14,850 nt of DNA, taken from positions 1 through 14,850 of the forward strand of contig JAGBGB010000067.1 of the NCBI GenBank assembly GCA_017936205.1. The letters are read 5' to 3'. A program made the translations under genes and the position numbers. The notes below the pieces were generated by a model. It was not told where the DNA came from and did not search any database. It was given only the letters and a program-made list of their open reading frames with translations. Numbering within the stretch: the first letter of the stretch is position 1; each line of letters opens with the position of its first letter. This DNA comes from Oscillospiraceae bacterium. GTDB taxonomy: Bacteria > Bacillota > Clostridia > Oscillospirales > Oscillospiraceae. Below are positions 4,932-13,900 of this stretch, piece after piece.

Positions 4932-6137
4932 TTAGCGGAATACGAAGGTGCTCAGACGGCGGAAGGCTTCTTCCACACGGCTCTTTGGGAGTGCTAAATT
5001 CAGTCTCAGGTGACAGGGGCCGTGGAACATCCGACCGTCTTGCACTGCAACGCCTACATCCCATGCCTTCCGTTCCAACTCCACGATGCTGATCCCATGC
5101 TCCTTGCACCATTGGCTGCAATCCAGGAACAGCATATAGGTTCCTTCCGGTTGGAAGCACTCTACACCGGGGAGATTTTCACGGATATAGTTACAAGCAT
5201 AGCGGACATTCTCCGTCAGCACCTGCCGCAGCTCTTCCAGCCATGCCTCGCCCTCCTTGGTGTACGCACCTATGAGAGCATACATGGACAGTACATTCAT
5301 GGAGTTGTAGTGGGAGAGACTGCTTTCCTTACGGATCCGACTGCGGAGCGTGGGGTTATAGATGATATGATAGCTGCCGATCAGACCTGCCAGATTGAAG
5401 GTCTTAGAGGGAGCATAGAGGGCGACTGTGTGCATCCTTGCATAGTCGGAAACGCTCTGGGTGGGGGTGTGCTTGTGCCCCTCAAGGATCAGGTCAGACC
5501 AGATCTCGTCGGAGATCACAGTGACCTCGTAGCGCTCGAATAGCTCCATAGCCTCACGGATCTCCCAAGGCCCCCAAACTCTGCCGCAGGGATTGTGGGG
5601 AGAGCAGAAAATCGCTGTGTGGATGTCTCCTTCTTGCAGCTTTGCTTCCATATCCTTCAGATCCATACGCCATACGCCGGCTTCGTCTCGGATCAGGGGG
5701 CTATGGACAATGTGGTAACCGTTGTTCTGCAGGGAGCTGGTGAAGCCGATATAGGTGGGGGAGTGCACCAGTACCTTGTCCCCACGGGAGCACAGCACGT
5801 TCAGGGCACTGATCACACCGCCCAGAACTCCGTTTTCGTAGCCAATGCACTCCGGGCTCAGTCCCTGCACACCGTTACGTTCTTGATGCCAGCGAATAAT
5901 GGCATCATAGTATTCCTGTCTGGGCTGGAAATATCCGTAGGCAGGGTGAGAAAGACGATGGGAAACCGCCTCCACAATGGAGGGGGCTGTGGGAAAATTC
6001 ATATCCGCAACCCACATGGGGATAATGTCGAAGCCCTCTTTAGGACCCTCCGGGGCGAAGCCGGGCATCTGCCCTACACAATCCACTGCAATGGCATCCC
6101 GACCCTTGCGTTCCATTATGGTTGTAAAATCAAACAT
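4932..6137 (-). CDS. patB: PatB/MalY-type PLP aminotransferase-like cystathionine beta-lyase
   Basis: PLP-dependent fold-type I enzyme of 401 residues, the usual length for PatB/MalY. These enzymes cleave the C-S bond of cystathionine or cysteine, giving homocysteine or sulfide with pyruvate and ammonia. Visible motifs are the opening PMWVADMNF (40-48), SPHNPCGRVW (179-188), SDEIWSDL (209-216), the cofactor lysine in APSKTFNLAGL (Lys245) and the carboxylate-binding arginine in HLRLNLALP (Arg378). A role as a general aminotransferase cannot be excluded from sequence alone. It is first gene of an operon with ccdA and a TlpA-like thioredoxin, 14 bases ahead of ccdA, and is preceded by a good promoter at 6227-6255 and AAAGGA ten bases before the ATG. 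The sulfur chemistry and the downstream thiol relay may be connected (inference). Confidence 0.92.
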   Translation of the reverse strand: MFDFTTIMERKGRDAIAVDCVGQMPGFAPEGPKEGFDIIPMWVADMNFPTAPSIVEAVSHRLSHPAYGYFQPRQEYYDAIIRWHQERNGVQGLSPECIGYENGVLGGVISALNVLCSRGDKVLVHSPTYIGFTSSLQNNGYHIVHSPLIRDEAGVWRMDLKDMEAKLQEGDIHTAIFCSPHNPCGRVWGPWEIREAMELFERYEVTVISDEIWSDLILEGHKHTPTQSVSDYARMHTVALYAPSKTFNLAGLIGSYHIIYNPTLRSRIRKESSLSHYNSMNVLSMYALIGAYTKEGEAWLEELRQVLTENVRYACNYIRENLPGVECFQPEGTYMLFLDCSQWCKEHGISIVELERKAWDVGVAVQDGRMFHGPCHLRLNLALPKSRVEEAFRRLSTFVFR

Positions 6138-6226
6138 GATCCGATATCCTTTCCTTGTTTTGTTTGCTGCAGGAAATGCAGCGGCTTTTTGAAGCCTGTG
6201 AAGAAGACTGTCCTTCTTTTTTCATT

Positions 6227-6255
6227 ATTTTAGCATAAGAGAAAAGAAAGTGCAA
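6227..6255 (-). promoter_or_regulatory. Sigma-A promoter of the patB-ccdA-tlpA operon
   Basis: Minus strand: TTGCAC (6250-6255), 17-base spacer, TAAAAT (6227-6232) with TG one base ahead (extended -10). The leader of about 80 bases to the ATG at 6137 includes a small GCTGCA/TGCAGC hairpin but no recognised riboswitch or T-box. Nothing recognisable lies in 6256-6327. Confidence 0.78.
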
Positions 6256-6327
6256 CTGAAAGGAAAAGGGAAATTTCCAAAAAAATGCCGGGGTGCAAGA
6301 TGCACGTGGAGCGTAGGCTCCTGAAAT

Positions 6328-6378
6328 AGAAAATGCTTGCCTCTCGGAAACGGAGTTCCGAAAGACAAGCACTTTTCT
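6328..6378. terminator. Strong terminator-like hairpin, T-rich on both strands
   Basis: Long stem AGAAAATGCTTG (6328-6339) with CAAGCA-TTTTCT (6366-6378, one bulged C), continued by inner TCGGAA/TTCCGA pairing. The T-rich ends suit intrinsic termination in both directions. It lies ten bases beyond the stop codon of the gene relic at 6388-6462, so it was probably that gene's terminator. Confidence 0.7.
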
Positions 6379-6387
6379 GCAATTGGA

Positions 6388-6462
6388 TCAGCTTGCGAAA
6401 TAAGTCTTTGCACCACCAGCGCATGAAAAGAAGGCTTCACACAGGTTGAGCAATGTACCTGT
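6388..6462 (-). pseudogene. Relic of a lyase-type C-terminal module
   Basis: The minus-strand frame ending at TGA 6388-6390 reads TGTLLNLCEAFFSCAGGAKT, then YFAS and stop. It lines up with the C-terminal ends of the neighbouring genes: SGALLDLCKALFAYSDSAKA in the 2442-residue protein and EGTLLDLCKALFAYSDSARA in the right-edge gene. Homology is lost upstream of about 6462, where the frame continues without any likeness to the module and the DNA turns into hairpins and an inserted palindromic element. This is what remains of a third paralogous gene, with decay visible as several substitutions. Confidence 0.72.
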
Positions 6463-6514
6463 ACGGGTCCCTTCAATCAGAACTTGAGTTTTGTTTACGC
6501 TTTTGCGGGGAAAT

Positions 6515-6635
6515 GGCAGAGCGGATCTGCCCCGATGACATTCAGGTAAGAGGACCTGCTGAAAAAGGTTTTCCGCATCGACTCCCAGTCCTCCATCGGA
6601 TCCATGGCCCTCCCTTTGGGAGAGCCATGGATCCG
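6515..6635. repeat. Hairpin-rich non-coding stretch
   Basis: Stem-loops at 6515-6531 (GGCAGA/TCTGCC), 6543-6558 (CAGGT/ACCTG) and a strong one at 6597-6635, where a 12-base perfect stem (CGGATCCATGGC) is topped, after one mismatch, by CTCCC/GGGAG with a TTT loop. No T-tract follows the large hairpin on either strand, so it is not a typical terminator. No coding frame with a ribosome binding site was found here. Confidence 0.5.
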
Positions 6636-6664
6636 GTGCAAATATGATAACTGTTCGATGAATT

Positions 6665-6862
6665 CCGATTTATCGCACTGCTTCGTTCACCGTTGCGTAG
6701 GGGCGCGCATTGCGCGTCCGATTCATGGCGGAACGGCATGAACACAAAAACCATCGAAAATGATATAATTTATCCTAAAATCGCAACCTATTTCACAACC
6801 ACCAATTCTTGGTGGTTGTCGGACGCGCAATGCGCGCCCCTACGAATGGTGTGATAAATCGG
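6665..6862. mobile_element. Palindromic MITE-like element with perfect 25-bp inverted repeat
   Basis: The 25 bases 6696-6720 are an exact reverse complement of 6820-6844; the shared core contains GGGGCGCGCATTGCGCG and is itself largely palindromic. Outer arms 6665-6678 (CCGATTTATCGCAC) and 6849-6862 match with one difference, so the ends lie near 6665 and 6862. An 11-base hairpin (ACAACCACCAA, 6796-6806/6810-6820) abuts the right repeat. The inside is AT-rich and has no open frame of note. No clear target duplication was found. GC-rich dispersed palindromes of this look occur in many gut Clostridia genomes (from memory, not checked). Confidence 0.6.
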
Positions 6863-6884
6863 GATTTGATTGAGGAATGATACA

Positions 6885-6922
6885 GAGGGACTGCCTCGTT
6901 GTTTATGACGGGGCGGTCCCTC
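6885..6922 (-). terminator. Possible terminator of the 2442-codon lyase gene
   Basis: Hairpin of about 15 pairs: GAGGGAC (6885-6891) with GTCCCTC (6916-6922), extended inward by GCC/GGC and CGT/ACG with two T-G juxtapositions. It lies 67 bases beyond the stop of the giant gene. No strong T-run follows on the minus strand, so the terminator call is tentative. Nothing else is seen in 6923-6988. Confidence 0.4.
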
Positions 6923-6988
6923 CGTGCTATTTGTTGTTGGAACGAGGATTGTGTTTCTGCAAGGCTGTATCTGCTTGTGGCTTGCTCA

Positions 6989-7927
6989 TTACAGGACGAA
7001 ATAAGCCTTTGCACTGTCGGAATAAGCGAATAGAGCCTTACACAGATCTAACAAGGCACCTGATTTGTTATTGCCGTAGGTGTCGGCACTGTACTGTAGG
7101 GTGCAGGAAACAGGGGTATTGTCTGCGAAGATCTGCACGGAAACCACAGCTCGAAGCTCCGCTGCCAAGAGGGAATCTAAGGTAAAGGCATAAAGCTTCC
7201 GCTCCGGGTTGTAGAGCGCGGGAGCCTCTAAGGTCACAGTCTTAGCTGTGCCGTGGATGTCGGTGTAGCTGACCTTCAGGCTCAGCTTGGACAGATCTCC
7301 TGAGTATTTTGCAGGATCGAAGACAAATTTCAGGGCTACCTTGGATTCCAGATCCAGAGCCTTGCCCGCCCAGCTGATGGGGGCATTGTCTACATCATTC
7401 AGAATCTTATTGGTATTGCCGAAGGTCACAGCCCCTATATCGGACAAATGTGCCTTGTGTGCTGCTGTCATATTGGCATCTGTAAGAGCATCCGTACGAT
7501 AGCTCTTGAAGATCTGAGCCTTGGCGCCGTAGCGGAGTAGATCAGCACAGAGGGTCTTCAATGCCTCAGGTCTGTCGGGGTTGTTCAGCTGAGAATAGGC
7601 GTAGCTTGCGATGCTGTATACATCTACGGGAGAGCAGTAAGGCTGCCCGTCCTTGGTGCCGTAGATCACGGAGGAGATCCTGTCGTTCATCTGCACTGCA
7701 GTCAAGCCATTCAGGGTGAAGTAATAATAGTTTCCGTTCTCCACAGGCTCTATGCGGAGGGTGCTTGTTCCTGTCAGATGATTTCCCTCATAGCAATCAA
7801 CGACACTTTCCACATAAACCGTATTCATATCGAAGTCCTCTAAGAGGGTCTTGGGAATCAGCAAATTGACAGAAATATCGCTTGCCAAATTCAAGCTGTG
7901 GTTCAGCTTCAAAGAGGCCTCCTCCAC
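6989..7927 (-). repeat. Duplicated C-terminal module of the lyase
   Basis: Residues 2131-2442 split into two related halves of about 140 and 130 residues. The first (from about 2134) has LNLASDISVNLLI, a YYYFTLNGL strand and ends LKTLCADLLRYGAKAQIF (2253-2270). The second (from about 2313) has LDLESKVALKFVF, LYAFTLDSL and ends LLDLCKALFAYSDSAKAYF (2422-2440). The shared order shows an internal duplication. The second half is almost the same as the right-edge gene product and survives in decayed form at 6388-6462, so the module is a recurring tail of exported proteins here. Its function is unknown; a cell-surface attachment role would fit the absence of any classical anchor. Confidence 0.7.
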
Positions 7928-10900
7928 AGGCTCCTTGACCTCAGGCTCGCCGCAGCTGCAGAAGCCATCCTTGTAGCTGTGTGCGGTTTCGGTGGAGTAG
8001 CTGCAGCTCTTACAGTTGATCCTATGGGTCAGTGCATTGATCTTGGTGTAGATGTAGCTGTGAGCGGTGGCGGTGAACTGCGCAGTGATGGTGGTGTCGG
8101 CTTGGATGTTGGTCAAGGGCTTGTCCCAACCCTTAAAGCTATAATGACTTTGAGCATCATAGGTCTTTGTGGGCACAGAACCGGTATAGGCCACACTTTC
8201 TCCCTTCTGTACCTCTCTGACCTCCAAGACTGTTCCATCCTCATTGCAGAATGTTACAGTGTACAGAGGCAGGGGCAAATGATCCTTGGGCCCCAAATAG
8301 AGATAGTCCAGAGTCAGGGAAAGATTCTCTCCCTCTGCATTCTTGGCATAAGAAAGCTGAGGACGAATACAGGAAATCTCATGGGCACTTAAATACTTAC
8401 TGTGCTTCATAGGGAAGGTCAGAACGAAGTATTCTCCGTTCCCCTGTTCCGACAGGGAGAAATCCTTGTTTCCGGAAGCAACCACAGCCGTTTCTCCAAT
8501 ACCGAAGTACAGGTTGAATCGTGCCGTTCCGTCTGCCTTGGTGCTGACAGCGTTCTGAATCTTCAATCGAACCTGACAGTAGTCCCCATCCCCCGGAGTA
8601 TACGCAAGAGGATAGACATCATGAGCCGGGCCACTGTGGAAATAGTGATCCGTACGGGTGTCCTCCTTGGAATACAGGGTCATGGTCCCATTTTCCACCA
8701 CGGGAGCTGTAGCGTAGGTGGAGTTGGTCCACCAGCTTTCCGGCAGATCCGGATTCAGGCCGCCGTACAATCTATCCGTATAGCGTTCTTGGGATGCCTT
8801 GCTGTTGTCAAAGTCTGCCAAGTAATAGTTTGCCGAAGCAGGCAGCTCCTCTTCCGTCCCAATGTAGATATAGTCAATGAGGAAGCGGAAGGGCTCGCCC
8901 TCTTTCCCGGTCACATAGGACACCTGGGGGCGGATGCTGACGATTTGAGGTGCAGACAAATAATTCCCACTGTCCATTGGGAAGGTTACAGTAAACCAGC
9001 CCTTATCCATATACTCGGATACGGGAAGCTCCACATAGTCAAAGCCTGCGGAGTTATTGTCCTTCACACCGTAGATCATAGACATGCGGAGATTTCCGTG
9101 GCTCTCCGTTGCCATACCGTTTTCCAAACGGATCCGCATCCGACACAGATCCCCTTCTTTAGGAGTGTACTGCAAGGGATAAGCCCCAAAGGTCTCACAG
9201 CTCAGAGCATAATGAATGGTAGAGGCAGAGTCTTGTGCAGAAGTTAAAACCAGAGCTCCGTCCTCCACGACCGGTTCCTGATCATTCTTGCTGTTGGTCC
9301 ACCAGGCTGAGGCCAGATCCAAATTCTTCTCGCCGTAGAGCTTGTCCTCATATCTGACTTGGTCAGCGGGGGTATTGGTAAAATCTATAAACAGATTTTT
9401 CTCCCTTGCCGGAGCCTTCTCCATCGGACCTACATACAGATAGTCAATATGGAAGGTAGCATTTGCTCCCTCCGCAGAGGTGATCCTGGCAAACTGGAAG
9501 CGGAGACTCGTAATGGTTCCGGCAGATAAGTACCCGCTGCTATCCATGGGGAAGGTCATGGTCACATAGCCCCCATCCACATAGTCACTGAGCAGGAATT
9601 CTACTTGATCGTAGCCTGCAGTGGCATTGGTGCCCACACCGTAGTAAAGCTGGAAAGCAGCAAGTCCGCTCGCATGAGAGCAGAGTGCGTTCTCTACAGA
9701 GAATCGGATCTGACAAACATCTTCCTTCCCCGGCACAAAAGCCAAAGGAAGAACATTGTGGGTCCGGCCGCTGTGTACATAGTGGTTGGTCCGTCCCTCA
9801 GCATTGGCAGAAGCGAAGGTAAGAATTCCCTTTTCCATCGTAGGTTCACTTGCATAAGAAAGATTGGTCCACCAGTTATCCGCTAAATCGAAGTTCGTAT
9901 AGCCATAAACCTCATGATGATAACGGAGGAGATCTTCTTGACCCTTTTCAAAGTCAAAGAACAGAGATTCCTGCATGGGGACAAGATCGTAGGAGCCGAT
10001 GTACAGATGATCCACGGTGATCTTCCTTGTTTCCGTTCCCTTCCCCAGGCCGCTGAAGTTGATACGCAGACTTCGGATTTCTGCAAGAGCCTTCATTTCT
10101 TCCGTAACAGGGAATGTGAATGTGACATATTCTCCATTGACATGTGACGCTGTTAACGGGGTGTCAAGGAGCTTGTGGATCTGATCCTTGCCGTTGGCAT
10201 GGGAGTTTAGGGTGGTATAATAATATAGGCCCACCTTGGCATTGGTACTGACCGTAAAATTCTCCAGCTTAAATCGGAGCTGGATCACCTCGCTCTGAGA
10301 AATATCAAAATGCAAGGGGAACTTTTGGGTCAGATACGGCCCCACCTGCAAATACAGGCTTCCATTCGCCGGATCCTTTTCCATTTCCATAGAAACGGTT
10401 CCCTTTTCATATACAGGTGCGGAAAGTCGATTACTGCTGTAGCTCCAATTCCCCTGAGAATAGTCTATGGCCCCGTAAGCGCTTCGGTCATACCTTTCTG
10501 AGGCTTCGAAGTCAAAATAAAGACTTGAGGGTGCATCCTTCCTACTGCCTACATACAGGTAGTCAATGGAGATCTTCCCTACAGAAATCTCATCCACACT
10601 CTTTGTAAAACGGAACCGTACGCCTAAGGATTTGATAAAATCAGAGTCCTTAAAGGTTTCGTCCACGGGAATCCGCAGAGTTTGATATACTCCGTTTTGA
10701 ATAGAAAAGGGGATACTCAGCTTGTCATTCCGACTTACAACCCCATCTGTTTCCCGGGCATAAAGAAGTACCAATCGGGGAGTATTTCCCGGTGTAGCTG
10801 CGAGATCTTCTGTTTTAAAACGAATCTCCAAAATTTCAGCCTTTTCCGGATCATAAGACAGGGCGTGGCGGTCACGGGTAGTCCAGGGATAGTATCCGAC

Positions 10901-13900
10901 CTTGGCTGTGGTTTCTACATAGATGCCGTGGTCTGTTCCGGCAGTGCCGTTATATTCGTCTGTGCCATAGACGGTCAAATGCCCGTCTTCTACAGCGTAG
11001 AACTGTCCTGTCTTAGCACTGAGGTTGGTGGCCCATGCAGTATCAAGATAATCATAACCGCCGTATGTTCCCGTGAGATAGGAAAAGGCTGCTTTGTCCC
11101 GGTCAAAACCGAAGTACAGGTTCTCCGGCTCCCTTCCCAAGGAAATATGGTCTATTGTGGCTGTGCCTCCCGACAAGCCGGTGAAGCGGAGCTTTAGGCC
11201 CTTTACTGCCTTGTCGGGTAAGGTGAGACGGGTGCTGTAGGTCGCAAGCTCTCCCTGCAAGCAAGTCTGGGACAAGGTACAAAGAGTTGCCTCTGTGCTC
11301 CAAGTATCTGTCAAATAGGAATACATGATTTTTCCGTTGGAGGCTGTGGAACCGCTGACCTTCAGACGGATCTGCAGTGTTCTTGTACCGGGAGAGGTCA
11401 GATTCAACTTCCCGGCAGTAAGCTCCGTCGTTCCGGTGCTGCTGAAAGGCAGTGCCAAAGTCCCCTTAGAAATCGTAGGAGCGGAGCCGCTTACAGTCCA
11501 ATTCTTGGCAAGGCTGTAATCTGTAAAGCTGTAGGCCCCACTATCGTATTTCCGTCCGTCAGCAAAGTCGAAAAGAACCGTCTCCTCCTTCCCCACAGAG
11601 AAGCTTGCTGTAAGACTCTTACCGAGGGCCTTACTGAAATCTGCCTTAATTACAGTCTTATCGCTCCCGGTGACAGTTAGCTCGGGATCTTCGGATGTCA
11701 GATGGAGAGCCTTTTGAATCGTGATGGTACCGCTTTTCAATTCTTGGGTGGGATCGGATACGGAAAGCTCATAAACACCGTTGCTCTCCTGCACCATGAG
11801 GATCATAGGCTGATCTACGGTAATGCCGCCGTAGGATCCCGCCTTCCAGAACACCATGGCAGTGATCCCCAGTGTCTCCTCCCGTACTACATGGAGGGCT
11901 TCTGTAGAGACCGGAATTTTTACATCCGGATTTACAGTATATGCCTTGGTTTCCTCCGGCGTTTTCTCCGGCAGCATTACATAGGAATAGGTTCCGTTTT
12001 GGGGTGCCTCTCCATGGCTGATCCAAAGTTCATAGAAGCTGTGGCTTCCGTTGGTTGGGTTATGTGTCAGATTAATTTGGTTATAGTCATCGTTGGTATT
12101 GTCTCCGTCATTGCTGGATTGTCGGAAGGTCTTGTTCACGTAGACCTGTCCCCCTGTGGGGAAGTAATAGCCACCGAAGTTCTCTGCATGGACCCATGTG
12201 GGATCCGTGTAGCTCTTGGGGGCTGTAAAGCGGTTGGTCTTCTCCAACAGCTTTCCGTCTACCAGAATATCATCGGTTCCGTAAACCGTCTTTCCTCCGG
12301 AAACGGAGGTTTCCCGCAGTTCCCGATTGTCTACATAGGTATTGACCCCATTGCTCCGGGTGGAGAAGTCAATGTCTGAGCCCACACAAACGATCTCATC
12401 ATCGAAGAGGAAATAGGACTTCTTGGCACTGAGATCCGATACCAGAACCTGCTTCATTTTATTCCGTTCTGCAAATTCGTCCGGCTGAGCGGAATTATGG
12501 ATCTTGATCAGCTCCTGACGGGATTCCTCCTCTGTCCAGCTGTATGCTTCGAATTCCATAGCGGCAGCAATGTACTTTTGATTCAGCTCTGCACCACCTA
12601 CAAAGCTGCAGGCCTTGGTGCCGTCTTCGTCGTAGTCCTGCTTCCAGTCGTCCTTCCCTGCGGCCTCGTTATGGGTGTAGGTCATGCCTGTAAAGTAAGG
12701 TGCACGCTCGCTCCAAGGCTGCCGCAAGGTGGCATCCTCTTCCGTGGTACCGGGAACACGGTACATATTGGCAAAGCGTTGAAAGGTCTCTCCATACTGG
12801 TCATAGCTGTACTTGGTGGTATCGTTATAGACATAGACCATGCCGTCCCCTGTGTGCCATCCGTAGCGGTTGCAGCCGTTAACACATTTATAGGGGCCAA
12901 TGCGGTTGGAGCTCATGGCAATGCCTACGGTATAGTTTTCCCGATGCTGTACCGCCCGATCCGTGGCATAACGCATATGGGCATATTCCTCACTTGCAGG
13001 GGGTATGGTGCTGTCTATAACGATCTCCTTCAGGGTCTGCACCAGATTCACCTCTCCCAAGGAAACTGCAAAGGAGCTGTATGCCTTTCGGGTGTTTGCT
13101 TCGGTATCCTGAACCACCATAGATCGAATGAATTGCTTCAGCTGCAAATCCTCTGCAGGACCAAAGCAGCCCACCAAACGCAAGGCCGCTTTCAGAGCAT
13201 CCACTGCATAGGATCGGCCGGAATTGGGGAAACGGCCGCTGTTCATGGCGAGAAGAACACCGTTGTGGATCACAGGACGGAAGGTTTCCATGATCCAGCG
13301 GAACTGATTCTTTCGCAGCTCCGTTGTGGGTTCAAAGGCCGTTCCTGCCAAAACAGAGTACGCACCTATGATGCGGTTTCCCAAAACATCCGTACCGTAG
13401 GTCCCTTCCATAGGATAGTAGAAATGACAAATATAGGAATAGTCAGACTTTACCCCATCCCGTTTGGAAGGGTCATCCTCTAAGAAGTCTACCAAGTTGG
13501 TCAATGATTCCTCCATGAGAGCCGTGTTCTTTGTCAGTGCGGCGATCATGGGCGAAACGCCTAAGCGAACACGGCGGTAGCCGATACTGGTGTTATCGGT
13601 TTTTCCCGTGTTGTTGGGACGTATGGCATCCAAAAGCTTCAGACAGGTGGCAGTCATCTTATCACTGATTTCCTGCTCCTTGGTGCTTTGAAAGGGTGTC
13701 AGGATGATGAGAGCCTCTAAAATTTCCTTCTGTCCTCCGTAAGTCCAATCCCACCAATTGTAATTGGTAGTAGAATCGTGGCCGGTGTGCTGCTTGTCCC
13801 ATGCCTCATAGTGAAAGAAGGTCATGGATTTTTCCAATCCATAGAAAATGGCATTGCGAAGCTCCGGATTTTGATACAATTGAATTGTTTGCAGAGTCCC

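Noticed and set aside
5595..6233. 212-codon plus-strand open frame opposite patB
   Set aside because: Antisense shadow of a well-supported PLP enzyme; composition and lack of motifs argue against a gene. Frames at 5010-5543 and 4357-4794 fall for the same reason.
6225..6476. Overlapping minus-strand frames of 64-83 codons
   Set aside because: They are in a different frame from the recognisable C-terminal relic ending at 6388 and cross the terminator hairpin.
8270..11578. Repeated units read as a CRISPR or other DNA repeat array
   Set aside because: Periodicity is about 450-590 bases, similarity is at protein level only, and the whole stretch is a continuous coding frame.
12497..13483. 328-codon plus-strand open frame
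   Set aside because: Lies entirely antisense to the PL8 catalytic domain, has no ribosome site or recognisable fold, and reads as a shadow of the minus-strand codons. The same holds for 8402-9247, 11702-12379, 7898-8392 and 10682-11197.
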